Of a stretch of 37,169 nt of DNA, positions 7,782 through 15,880 are shown in pieces. The notes below the pieces were generated by a model. That model saw only the letters and a program-made list of their open reading frames with translations. It was not told where the DNA came from and made no database searches. The position numbers and the translations under genes are program-made. The DNA is taken from positions 1 to 37,169 of the forward strand of contig CAMDEA010000079.1 in NCBI GenBank assembly GCA_945893045.1. Direction: 5' to 3'. Source of the stretch: Planctomyces sp. SH-PL62. Lineage in GTDB: Bacteria > Planctomycetota > Planctomycetia > Planctomycetales > Planctomycetaceae. Every line of letters begins with the position of its first letter. The first letter of the stretch is position 1.

Positions 7782-8639
7782 CTACAGAACTTGCTGACCG
7801 TACCGCCGCGAAACACGCCGCCGCAGGATCGCGGACTTCGACGGCTTGCGAGGCTTGCGAGTCTTGCCACCCTTAGCCAGCACGCCCGACGGACTACACG
7901 GATGGCCGCCACCAGATCTGCGACCTTCGCCGCCACCCATCGGGTGAGAAATCGGGTTCATTGCCGAGCCGCGCACTGTAGGCCGAATGCCTTTCCAGCG
8001 ATTGCGTCCGGCTTTGCCGATCTTCTCCATGTTGTGTTCGATATTACCGACGCGGCCGATGGTCGCCTTGCAACCAACCGGTACGCGACGCACTTCGCCG
8101 GACGGCAGAGTGATCTGTGCCCAACTCTTTTCGCGAGCGTTTAGAACCGCTCCCGTGCCGGCGGCGCGACACATCTTCGCTCCGCCACCGGGCACCATCT
8201 CAATGTTGTGAATCGTCATGCCGAGCGGGATCTTCTCAAGAGTCATGCTCGTGCCGACAACCGGCTCCGAACCGACTCCCGTGAAGATTTTCTGTCCGAC
8301 CTTCATGCCTACGGCAGCCAAAATAAACGTCTTCTCGCCACTCGCGTACTCCAGCAACGCCAATCGAGCCGAGCGGCAGGGATCATATTGAATCGACACA
8401 ATCGTCGCGTCTTGACCGTCTTTATTGCTGCGATAGCTGTCCACGATGCGGTACATCTGCTTGTGACCGCCACCGCGATGCCGAACCGTTATGCGACCGT
8501 GATGGTTCCGCCCGCCGCGCTTCTTCTGGCGAACGAGCAGTGTCTTCGGAGCCTTCGCGCCTTTCGTCAGATCGTCACCGATAATGACCTGGCCGGCTCG
8601 TCGCCCTGCACTCGTCGGTTTGTATTGCCGAATCGCCAT
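7782..8639 (-). CDS. rplB: 50S ribosomal protein L2
   Basis: L2 is a universally conserved protein near the peptidyl transferase centre. The 285-residue product has KKRGGRNHHGRITVRHRGGG early, and the C-terminal domain with GNIEHNMEKIGKAGRNRWKG and GSAMNPISHPMGGGEGR. The last motif is usually written DHPHGGGEGR; here Ser replaces Asp and Met replaces the second His, while the first His is kept. It starts at ATG 8639, 44 nt after rplW. Confidence 0.97.
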   Translation of the reverse strand: MAIRQYKPTSAGRRAGQVIIGDDLTKGAKAPKTLLVRQKKRGGRNHHGRITVRHRGGGHKQMYRIVDSYRSNKDGQDATIVSIQYDPCRSARLALLEYASGEKTFILAAVGMKVGQKIFTGVGSEPVVGTSMTLEKIPLGMTIHNIEMVPGGGAKMCRAAGTGAVLNAREKSWAQITLPSGEVRRVPVGCKATIGRVGNIEHNMEKIGKAGRNRWKGIRPTVRGSAMNPISHPMGGGEGRRSGGGHPCSPSGVLAKGGKTRKPRKPSKSAILRRRVSRRYGQQVL

Positions 8640-8683
8640 CGCGTTTCCTTTAACTCACTCCGCTGTTCGCATCCGCTCGCCAA

Positions 8684-8986
8684 CTAAACCGGCAGCGTCT
8701 GTTCCTTGTGAATCGTGACGATCGCCTTCTTCCACTCGGCCGTGAAGCCGCGATGGAAGCGATACCGCGCCGCCAGTTCTTTGTAACGCTGAGTCGCCAC
8801 CGAGATCACTTTAACCCCAAAGGCGTCTTGCACCGCTTTGCGGATCTGGGTCTTCGTCGCCGCAACCGGCACACGAAACGTGAACTTGTTCAACGGAGCC
8901 GTCCGATGAAACGTAGACTTCTCCGTCACCAAAGTGCTCATCAGCACTTGGTAGGTTTCCAACATGTCAGTGGCCGCATTCATCAT
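8684..8986 (-). CDS. rplW: 50S ribosomal protein L23
   Basis: L23 sits at the tunnel exit and docks trigger factor and SRP. From the ATG at 8986 (GGTGAG upstream) the product has 100 residues with LVTEKSTFHRTAPLNKFTFR and KTQIRKAVQDAFGVKVISV, both family hallmarks. ATG codons at 8983 and 8965 are alternatives. It begins 17 nt after the rplD stop. Confidence 0.94.
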   Translation of the reverse strand: MMNAATDMLETYQVLMSTLVTEKSTFHRTAPLNKFTFRVPVAATKTQIRKAVQDAFGVKVISVATQRYKELAARYRFHRGFTAEWKKAIVTIHKEQTLPV

Positions 8987-9003
8987 CGCGAATCTCACCG
9001 TCT

Positions 9004-9633
9004 TCAGGCCGTGAACCGAGCCACGCAAGTATTAAATGCTTCGCGAGTCATCACGACCGCGCGATGCTTCAACAGATCATGCGAATTCAACCACCCCGCC
9101 GTCGTCAGACTCAGACGCGGAATGTTGCGAGTCGAGAGCCACAACGTCTTGTCGTAGTCTCCGACCACAAACAGACAGCTCTTGCCCGCAACTGACAACG
9201 TCTTGAGAAGCTGAGCGACCTCTTTGGTCTTCGGCTTCTCCTGCTTGAACTCATCGACGACGATGATCTCACCGTCCTTCAGTTTTCCGACCAGCGCCAT
9301 CCGAGTTGCCACTCGCAGCGCCTTCTTGGGCAAACGATACGACCAATCCTTCGGCTTCTTGCCAAAAGCGTTGCCGCCACCCACGCGAACCGGAGTCCGC
9401 TTCTGTCCCATGCGAGCGTTGCCAGTCCCTTTCTGCCGAAACAACTTTTTCTTACTGCCGGCAATTTCACCCTTGGTCTTAATCTTCGCAGTACCTTGCC
9501 GCTGGCAAGCCTCGTACATGACGTAGGCATCGCGCAACAACCGCGGCGTGATCTTCGATTCCAGCAATGCCGAATCAAAATCGGCCGCTCCGGCCGCCGC
9601 ACCACCTGCGTTTTTTACTTCCACCGACGCCAT
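9004..9633 (-). CDS. rplD: 50S ribosomal protein L4
   Basis: L4 reaches into the exit tunnel and in E. coli regulates the S10 operon. From ATG 9633 (GGGTGAT upstream) the product has 209 residues. The tunnel-loop region is visible as KLFRQKGTGNARMGQKRTP, followed by GGGNAFGKKPKDWSYRLPKK. It begins 46 nt after rplC. I see no obvious L4-type leader structure upstream of rpsJ, but I could not fold the leader. Confidence 0.95.
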   Translation of the reverse strand: MASVEVKNAGGAAAGAADFDSALLESKITPRLLRDAYVMYEACQRQGTAKIKTKGEIAGSKKKLFRQKGTGNARMGQKRTPVRVGGGNAFGKKPKDWSYRLPKKALRVATRMALVGKLKDGEIIVVDEFKQEKPKTKEVAQLLKTLSVAGKSCLFVVGDYDKTLWLSTRNIPRLSLTTAGWLNSHDLLKHRAVVMTREAFNTCVARFTA

Positions 9634-9679
9634 GTTATCACCCAACCGAAGAGACCAAACCCTGAATCTCAAACTCCAA

Positions 9680-10375
9680 TTAGACCTGCGACCGCGGCGG
9701 CTCTTTGGGGAAGCGAACCATCACAAGACCACCGTTCGGCCCCGGAATCGCCCCGCGAATGAGCATCAAATTCTTTTCCTTGTCGATCGAGAACAGCTTC
9801 AGGTTTCGCACCGTGACTCGATCAACACCAAGCCGCCCGGCCATCTTCTGGCCCGGATGAACTCGACCGGGATAAGTGTTCTGACCAACCGACCCAAGCG
9901 CACGATGGCATTTCTTGACGCCGTGAGACGCTCGCTGGCCATGAAAATTGTGACGCTTCATAACGCCAGCAAAACCGCGCCCCTTAGTCGTCCCAATCAC
10001 GTCCACAAACTTCTTGCCGTCAAACAACTCCACCGTCAGAACCCCGCCAACTTCGTGACCAGCCGGCTCTGCCTGGAATCGAATCTCGCGAACAACCCGA
10101 CTCGGCTCACCACCAACTTTCGCCGCCGCCGGCTTCTTTGATTTTTGCGATGACGCCGATCGCTCCAACTCCGCCACCTGGCCGCGCTCTGCACGCGATG
10201 CCAAGCGACGCGGCTTCTCTTCAAAGCCGATCTGCAATGCGTGATAGCCGTCCGATTGCAACGACTTCACTCGTAGCACTCGACACGGTCCCGCTTGGAC
10301 CAACGTGACAGGTATGGCGCGACCGTTCGCGTCCGCGACCTGCGTCATTCCGACTTTACGACCCAGCAGAAACAT
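9680..10375 (-). CDS. rplC: 50S ribosomal protein L3
   Basis: L3 is an early-assembly protein of the large subunit. From ATG 10375 (GAGGGG upstream) the product is 231 residues: MFLLGRKVGMTQVADANGRA at the start, and the conserved TTKGRGFAGVMKRHNFHGQR. Between them is a Ser/Lys/Ala-rich stretch (SSQKSKKPAAAK), probably a flexible insertion. It follows rpsJ by 76 nt. Confidence 0.96.
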   Translation of the reverse strand: MFLLGRKVGMTQVADANGRAIPVTLVQAGPCRVLRVKSLQSDGYHALQIGFEEKPRRLASRAERGQVAELERSASSQKSKKPAAAKVGGEPSRVVREIRFQAEPAGHEVGGVLTVELFDGKKFVDVIGTTKGRGFAGVMKRHNFHGQRASHGVKKCHRALGSVGQNTYPGRVHPGQKMAGRLGVDRVTVRNLKLFSIDKEKNLMLIRGAIPGPNGGLVMVRFPKEPPRSQV

Positions 10376-10451
10376 TTTCCCCTCGCAGTCAGCACTTAAG
10401 GCTGCGATCCGGCGAGGCACAAGCACTCAGCCGGAAAAAGGCGCACCACAA

Positions 10452-10775
10452 TTAACCATGCAGCGAAGAGGCTTTGATCTTGATATCTACGCCAGCCGGC
10501 AGCGACAGACGATTCAGAGCGTCAATCGTCTTGCCGGTTGGTTGCACAATATCGATCAGCCGCTTGTGCGTTCTGATTTCAAATTGCTCACGAGACTTCT
10601 TGTCGATATGCGGACTACGAAGCACCGTGTAGCGTTCAATGCGTGTCGGAAGTGGAATTGGACCGCGGACATCGGCTCCGGTGCGTTTGGCGGTATCGAC
10701 GATCTCCGTCGCCGAAACATCCAAGACGGAGTGATCGTAGGCTTCCATGCGGATGCGAATACGCTCTTGACTCAT
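10452..10775 (-). CDS. rpsJ: 30S ribosomal protein S10
   Basis: S10 is the first gene of this operon. The 107-residue product contains GPIPLPTRIERYTVLRSPHI and HKRLIDIVQPTGKTIDALNR, diagnostic for S10/NusE, which also takes part in transcription antitermination. The str-operon genes (rpsL, rpsG, fusA, tuf) are not upstream; instead folC is divergently transcribed, so this operon has its own promoter at 10877-10905. Confidence 0.97.
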   Translation of the reverse strand: MSQERIRIRMEAYDHSVLDVSATEIVDTAKRTGADVRGPIPLPTRIERYTVLRSPHIDKKSREQFEIRTHKRLIDIVQPTGKTIDALNRLSLPAGVDIKIKASSLHG

Positions 10776-10876
10776 ACCTTTGACCGTTCCTGATGCGTCC
10801 TAAACTCCAACCCTGACACAAGTTTTTCCAATTCGACACCACGTCCGAAAACGGGGGCGAGTTTGGAAGGGGGCGA

Positions 10877-10905
10877 AAGATACTGGTGACTATTTTCTTT
10901 GTCAA
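10877..10905 (-). promoter_or_regulatory. Sigma70-type promoter for the S10-spc operon
   Basis: On the minus strand there is a perfect TTGACA (-35, 10900-10905), a 17-base spacer and TATCTT (-10, 10877-10882). Initiation would fall near 10870, giving a leader of about 95 nt before rpsJ. Spacing and sequence are close to the consensus, and the site lies in the only sizeable gap upstream of the 22-gene operon. Confidence 0.75.
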
Positions 10906-11060
10906 ACGACCTGACGCCCTGAAGCCACAATATCTTGGGATCGGAAGCGTCCTCAGCCCCGCATCCTGGAATCGCCCTGATGAGACCTCGCCTGGAGGGG
11001 TCGTTACAACACGCCGAATCGAAACTCTCGCGGAACTCGTTCGACCGATCCACTCCTACC

Positions 11061-12440
11061 ATGCTCGAACCGGCCCAGACCTACGAACAGGCGATCGGCT
11101 TCCTGTTCGATCGCACCAACTTTGAGCGAACTCCGGCGTTCAGCAAGCAAGACTTCAAGCTGGGCCGGATGCGGCGATTGCTGGAATTGCTCGACAATCC
11201 ACAGAGCCGGCTCCCCTGCATCCACATTGCCGGGACCAAAGGCAAAGGTTCCACCGCGATCATGCTGGCGGAGATGCTCTCGGCGGCCGGGCATCGAGTC
11301 GGTCTCTACACGTCCCCGCACGTCGAAGCCTTCGAAGAACGGATGCAGGTTGCCGGTCAGCGACCGACTCCGGACCAAATCGTGGAGCTTGTCCGCAGGG
11401 TGCAGGCCGCCGTTCGGCAGTGCGAGTCCGACCCTCAGCCGTTCAACCCCACGTTTTTCGAGGTCACGACGGCTCTCGCGTGGTTGTTCTTCGAGTCTCA
11501 ACAAACAGAGATCGTCATCTTAGAAGTTGGATTGGGCGGGCGGCTCGACTCCACAAATGTTTGCTCGCCGCTCGCCTGCGTGCTGACGACGATCAGCCGA
11601 GACCACACGCAGTTGCTTGGCAGCACGTTGCCTCTGATCGCCGCCGAAAAGGCCGGAATCGTGAAGCCGCAGGTTCCGGTCATTAGTGGAGTCATTGGAG
11701 ATGAAGCTCAAGCCGTGATTGAGGGGACTTGTCGCCAGCAGCAATCGGAACTTTGGCAACTCAATCGGGATTTCTCGTATGAGTACACGTCGTCCTCTCC
11801 GAATTCGGAATTAGGCACCTTCAGTTCCGTTTCAGTCACAACTCCCCATCAACACTGGCCGGCAATGCCGTTGACCCTGGCGGGCGAGCATCAAGCGCAC
11901 AACGCGGCCGTCGCACTGGCAACGATTGACCGGCTGCGGCAATTGAATTGGAACGTTTCCCCAGACATCGCACGGCGAGGACTCGCCCAAGTCCGCTGGC
12001 CGATGCGAATCGAAGTCGTCGCCCGGAGGCCGACGGTGATTGTTGATGCGGGGCACAATTGGGAATCGATTTCCGCGCTGGGCCGCACGCTCGACGAGTC
12101 ATTCAGTGCCTTCTCGTCTGGCCAAACCAATTCGCGCCGCGTGCTGATCTTCGCGGCGACCAAAGACAAAGACGTGCTTGGCCTGGCGAGACAACTGCTG
12201 CCACGATTCGACAGCATCATCTTGACGCAGTACCTCCACAACCCGCGTTCCGTTCCCGCCGAGTCCTTGCGGCGCTTGATTCAATCAGTCAGCGACGCGC
12301 CGTGCCATGTCGCACCCACACCGACCGAGGCTTGGCGGATCGCTCGGAGAATCACGACACCCGACGATCTGATCTGCGTCACCGGCTCGTTCTTCATCGC
12401 CGCTGAAATGCGCGAGTTGATTTTACGAGACGCTGTTTGA
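11061..12440 (+). CDS. folC: Folylpolyglutamate synthase / dihydrofolate synthase
   Basis: FolC adds glutamate to folates using ATP. The 459-residue product has the Mur-ligase-like P-loop HIAGTKGKGSTA at about residues 55-66, followed by SAAGHRVGLYTSPHVEAFEERM. Further on are EVGLGGRLDSTNV, TTISRDHTQLLGSTLPLIAAEKAGI and LAGEHQAHNAAVALA, all family signatures. I start at ATG 11061 (MLEPAQTYEQAIGFLF) because homology begins there; the frame stays open upstream into the promoter region. It is monocistronic as far as visible and divergent from the S10 operon. A hairpin overlaps its stop codon. Confidence 0.93.
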   Translation: MLEPAQTYEQAIGFLFDRTNFERTPAFSKQDFKLGRMRRLLELLDNPQSRLPCIHIAGTKGKGSTAIMLAEMLSAAGHRVGLYTSPHVEAFEERMQVAGQRPTPDQIVELVRRVQAAVRQCESDPQPFNPTFFEVTTALAWLFFESQQTEIVILEVGLGGRLDSTNVCSPLACVLTTISRDHTQLLGSTLPLIAAEKAGIVKPQVPVISGVIGDEAQAVIEGTCRQQQSELWQLNRDFSYEYTSSSPNSELGTFSSVSVTTPHQHWPAMPLTLAGEHQAHNAAVALATIDRLRQLNWNVSPDIARRGLAQVRWPMRIEVVARRPTVIVDAGHNWESISALGRTLDESFSAFSSGQTNSRRVLIFAATKDKDVLGLARQLLPRFDSIILTQYLHNPRSVPAESLRRLIQSVSDAPCHVAPTPTEAWRIARRITTPDDLICVTGSFFIAAEMRELILRDAV

Positions 12441-12456
12441 CCGCCGCGCGGTCAAA
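12436..12456. repeat. Hairpin overlapping the folC stop codon
   Basis: TTTGACCGC (12436-12444) pairs perfectly with GCGGTCAAA (12448-12456) around a 3-nt loop. The TGA stop of folC lies inside the left arm. No U-tract follows, so intrinsic termination is uncertain; it fits the pattern of palindromes abutting gene ends in this window. Confidence 0.7.
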
Positions 12457-12461
12457 ACCCG

Positions 12462-12560
12462 CGGCGAGCCATTCGGTCTGCGGTTTGACTTGGTCACGCA
12501 ACCAGTGAATCAGACTCAGCGTCTAACGCTCCGCCCGCAGTCCAGTGTTCACGGACTCGC
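12462..12560 (-). pseudogene. Decayed copy of a kinase-WD40 C-terminal tail
   Basis: Read on the minus strand this gives GLRAER-stop-TLSLIHWLRDQ followed by VKPQTEWLAA. It matches the better-preserved tail at 34364-34551 (ELRAEREALSLLHWLRDQ followed by DKPQSEWLDA), and even shares the preceding GTCCGTG.ACAC..G nucleotides. An in-frame TAG and loss of everything after EWL show it is a relic. It lies more than 21 kb from the WD40 gene at the right end. Confidence 0.7.
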
Positions 12561-12896
12561 AAGTCTACTTCAGCAATCGCGCGAAACCAGTTTGCTCAAA
12601 GTGATGGCCGGTCGTGATCGCTTCGGTCCAGCAGTCGAGCGGCATTCGTTTTCATGGCGGCAGGTCGTTGGTCTGTTCGAGCAGGTGCCAAGGCGACTGT
12701 GTGGCGGTGACGGAACGTTGGGCAACGCTTTGCAGGCAGGCCACGGACTGCGGCCTTGGCCGTCACGAGTTCCTAAGCGTCACCGATTGGCATCGTATCG
12801 ACCGGCATTCGAGTTTACGTCCGCAACCATGACCCACCATGCGGCTCATCGACGTGGTGGATTGAATGGCGACTTCGGAATCACGATGCTGCGGCC
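12561..12896. other. Intergenic stretch, nothing recognised
   Basis: Between the tail relic and the pyruvyl transferase-like gene I see no family-like protein, RNA or clear palindrome. A short frame is open on the plus strand but resembles nothing I know. The promoter of the next gene should lie here, but I could not pick one with confidence. Confidence 0.4.
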
Positions 12897-14174
12897 ATGA
12901 ACAACAGACGTCAGTTTCTTCAGAGTGTGTATGTCGCGTTGGCGGCTTCCGACGCCGCGCTGTCGCGCGGCAACGACAAACAACGTCCGCCGCGATTGTT
13001 GCTGCGGTCGTCGTGGCAGACGGTCAACATCGGCGACATCGCCCACACGCCGGGGGTGCTGGCGATTCTCGAACGGCATCTGCCGGACGTCGAAGTGCGG
13101 CTCTGGCCGAGCAAAGTGGACAACGGCGTTGAGGAGATGTTGCTCGCGCGGTTCCCGAAGCTGCGCATCGTCAAAGGGGCCGAGGCACTCAAAGCGGCGT
13201 TCGCGGAGTGCGACTTCCTGCTGCATGGCTCCGGCGCATCGCTGGTCGCCGAGAAAGACGTCGTGCGTTGGAGCAAAGAGACCGGCAAGCCCTACGGCGT
13301 GTATGGAATCACTTTGCCGCTGCAAGGTTCGACGTCCACGTCACCCGCGCCGGACAAAGTCATCGAGCAAACCATCGCCGTGCTGAGCGGCGCAAAGTTC
13401 GCCTACTTCCGTGATTCGGTCTCGCTCGAACTGGCGAAGAAGCGCGGCTGCACATGTCCGGTGATGGAGTTCGGCCCCGACGGCGCGTTCGGCACGGACT
13501 TGCGCGACGACGTGAAGGCGACGGTGTTCCTCAAGGCGCACGATCTGGAAGAGGGACAATTCCTCTGCTGCATTCCACGACTGCGGTTCACGCCGTACTG
13601 GACGATCCCCAGCAAGAACGCTCCGTTCGATGAGAAGAAGCACGCTCGCAACGAAGCGCTCAAGGAACATGATCACGCGCCGCATCGGCAGGCGATCATC
13701 GAGGTGCTGCGGCAGACGAAACTCAAAGTGCTCATCTGCCCCGAAGATCAGACGCAGATGGCCGTCGGCAAGGAGTTGCTCTACGACCCGCTTCCCAATG
13801 ACGTGAAGCCGCGAGCCGTCTGGCGTCCCGACTACTGGCTCACCGGCGAGGCGCTTTCGACCTACGTTCGCAGCGCGGGACTATTCGGCAATGAGATGCA
13901 CTCGCCGATCATGTGCATCGGCAACGGCATCCCGGCGATCGTCTGCCGCTGGGCCGAGCAAACGACGAAGGGCTTCATGTGGCGTGACATCGGCCTCGGC
14001 GACTGGCTGTTCGACTTCGACAAAGACGAGGACTGCCGACGTCTTCCCGAAACCGTGCTGACCCTTGCGAAAGACCCCTCCGCCGCCCGCGTGAAAGCCG
14101 CCAAAGCACGAGCCTTCGTCGAACAACGGCAACGCGAGACCATGCAGGTCGTGAAGGAATCGGTCCGCGGATGA
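12897..14174 (+). CDS. Polysaccharide pyruvyl transferase family protein
   Basis: The 425-residue product resembles the polysaccharide pyruvyl transferase (CsaB/WcaK-like) family: LLLRSSWQTVNIGDIAHTPG near residue 35, HGSGASLVAEKDVV in the middle, then a second Rossmann-like half with LICPEDQTQMAVGKELLYDP and MHSPIMCIGNGIPAIVCRWA. Characterised members add ketal pyruvate to sugars; the substrate here is unknown. The N-terminus MNNRRQFLQSVYVALAAS has a Tat-like RRQFL motif, though the hydrophobic stretch after it is weak, so the protein may be exported, which is unusual for a nucleotide-sugar-type enzyme. It is a single gene facing the aminotransferase operon. Confidence 0.75.
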   Translation: MNNRRQFLQSVYVALAASDAALSRGNDKQRPPRLLLRSSWQTVNIGDIAHTPGVLAILERHLPDVEVRLWPSKVDNGVEEMLLARFPKLRIVKGAEALKAAFAECDFLLHGSGASLVAEKDVVRWSKETGKPYGVYGITLPLQGSTSTSPAPDKVIEQTIAVLSGAKFAYFRDSVSLELAKKRGCTCPVMEFGPDGAFGTDLRDDVKATVFLKAHDLEEGQFLCCIPRLRFTPYWTIPSKNAPFDEKKHARNEALKEHDHAPHRQAIIEVLRQTKLKVLICPEDQTQMAVGKELLYDPLPNDVKPRAVWRPDYWLTGEALSTYVRSAGLFGNEMHSPIMCIGNGIPAIVCRWAEQTTKGFMWRDIGLGDWLFDFDKDEDCRRLPETVLTLAKDPSAARVKAAKARAFVEQRQRETMQVVKESVRG

Positions 14175-14388
14175 AACCGCTCCTCATTTCACAAACGACG
14201 AAACATGGCATGAAGTCCGTTTTGAAATGGTGTTGGATGGGATCCCGTAGTCTGTGGTGTCGGGACGCCAAGCCCTGCTCGCCACGTTCGATGTCGTTGC
14301 GAAGCTGTTCGAGTTGCAAGAGGTTCGAGAGCCTCGGTTGAATCGAGGTTCGCCCTTTCGGGGCTTTCAAACCGATTCCTCGTATTTT

Positions 14389-14432
14389 CCGTGGGCTCGC
14401 GCCCACGGCAAAGTTCCGCCGCCACTTCGTGG
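14389..14432. repeat. Two small hairpins between convergent genes
   Basis: CCGTGGGCTCGCGCCCACGG at 14389-14408 forms an 8-bp stem with a 4-nt loop, and GCCACTTCGTGGC at 14420-14432 forms a 5-bp stem. They lie between the pyruvyl transferase-like gene (plus) and the aminotransferase (minus). No U-tract follows on either strand, so they are more likely repeat elements than classical terminators. Confidence 0.55.
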
Positions 14433-14457
14433 CTAACGAAAAGCCCAACTTCAAAAC

Positions 14458-15864
14458 TCACGCTTCAGGTGATTTGGTTGATGCAAGACCCAGAATCAAT
14501 CCTTCATCACGCAGCGCGATCACCGTCTGCTCAAAGACGGCGGTCGCGCGATCGATGTCGTCGGGCGAATGTGCCGCACAGGTCACGCCGCCGGTGGAGC
14601 TCATGTTGTCGACGCCACCGAACCGCATCCGCAGTTGATACTGCGCGATCAGCCGGCCCGGCATTCCCTTGAGCCGCGCGGGATCGGTCGTGTGCAGATC
14701 GCGGCGCGACTCAGCTTGCCTTACGCGGTCGAGGTTCGTTTCAAAATAAACGTGATACGTCGAAGCCGGACCATAAACGTAGCCGGCGATCCCGTGCCGT
14801 TCGAGAACCGCGTCCCACCCGTCTCGCAACCGGAGTGCGGCGGCATCGGCCTGTGCGATGGCGGTGCCGTCAGCCACGCGACGCAGCACGACGATGCCGG
14901 CCGCGGCGGCTGTGGGCGATGCGTTGAACGTGCCGAAGTGAACGACTCGCTGATGTCGGTCGTGATGCGGATCGCCCGTGATGTCGAAGACGCGCATGAC
15001 CGGCTCGCGACCGGCAACGGCTCCGCCGGGCATCCCGCCGGCCATGACTTTCGCGAGACAACACAGGTCGGGCGTCACGCCATACAACTTTTGAGCTCCG
15101 CCGGAACTGAATCGAAAACCGGTCACGACTTCATCGAAGATCAGCAGCACGCCGCGCCGCGCGGTGACTTCACGCACACCGCGCAGCCAATTCACGTCGA
15201 TGGGGACTCGCCCCCACGAGGCGCCGGACGGTTCGAGAATCACTGCCGCGATGTCGTTGTGTTTTGCCAGTGTCTCGTCGAGCAAATTCAGATCGCCATC
15301 CGGGATCGTGACCAACCCTTGCCGAACCTGCGGCGGCACACCGAGCGATCCGTCCGCCTCAAACGGCGGTTGAAACCCATGCACGACATCATCATGCCAG
15401 CCGTGAAAGTGTCCCGCGAATCGGAGGATGCGATTCCGTCCCGTCGCAGCGCGTGCAATTCGCAACGCCAACTGAGTCGCCTCAGTCCCCGAATTGGTGA
15501 ACCGAACTCGTTCCGCGCACGGAATCAGCCGCTGCACCAACTCGGCCCATTCGATGTGCAGCGGGTGATCGTTGCCAAAATGCGTCCCCAGCGCCGCGGC
15601 GCGACCGATCGCTTCGACGACTTCGGGATCGGCATGGCCCAGCAACAACGCACCGTTGCCCATCAAGAAGTCGACGTACTCATTGCCGTCAATGTCCCAC
15701 TTGCGTCCGCCACTCCCGCGCTGAATGTAGATCGGCATCGGCAGCGAGTACCGCAAGTCATGCCCAACCGCTCCGGCCAGCGTCTTCCTGGCCCGCTCAA
15801 ACATCGCGGCACTTTTCGGGCGGCGAGCGGCAAACGCTTCCATCAAGTCATTTGTTGTAGACAT
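14458..15864 (-). CDS. Class III aminotransferase (glutamate-1-semialdehyde aminomutase-like)
   Basis: This is a PLP-dependent fold-type I enzyme of 468 residues. Visible features are FTNSGTEATQLALRIARAATG (phosphate-binding region, from about residue 122), GHFHGWHDD, IFDEVVTGFR with the PLP-binding Asp near 244, and CCLAKVMAGGMPGGAVAG with the Schiff-base Lys at 272. Similarity is to the glutamate-1-semialdehyde 2,1-aminomutase branch. Its setting with a ceramidase-like protein, an SDR and a transporter argues against a haem role and for transamination of an unknown amine. It is the last gene of the operon, 16 nt after the transporter. Confidence 0.85.
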   Translation of the reverse strand: MSTTNDLMEAFAARRPKSAAMFERARKTLAGAVGHDLRYSLPMPIYIQRGSGGRKWDIDGNEYVDFLMGNGALLLGHADPEVVEAIGRAAALGTHFGNDHPLHIEWAELVQRLIPCAERVRFTNSGTEATQLALRIARAATGRNRILRFAGHFHGWHDDVVHGFQPPFEADGSLGVPPQVRQGLVTIPDGDLNLLDETLAKHNDIAAVILEPSGASWGRVPIDVNWLRGVREVTARRGVLLIFDEVVTGFRFSSGGAQKLYGVTPDLCCLAKVMAGGMPGGAVAGREPVMRVFDITGDPHHDRHQRVVHFGTFNASPTAAAAGIVVLRRVADGTAIAQADAAALRLRDGWDAVLERHGIAGYVYGPASTYHVYFETNLDRVRQAESRRDLHTTDPARLKGMPGRLIAQYQLRMRFGGVDNMSSTGGVTCAAHSPDDIDRATAVFEQTVIALRDEGLILGLASTKSPEA

Positions 15865-15880
15865 GCGATGTTCTCCAAAG

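Noticed and set aside
12490..12900. Possible 136-codon gene between folC and the pyruvyl transferase-like gene
   Set aside because: It begins in the decayed WD40-tail relic, shows no recognisable domain and has no clear ribosome-binding site.
14389..14408. Classical intrinsic terminator
   Set aside because: The stem is good but no U-tract follows on either strand.
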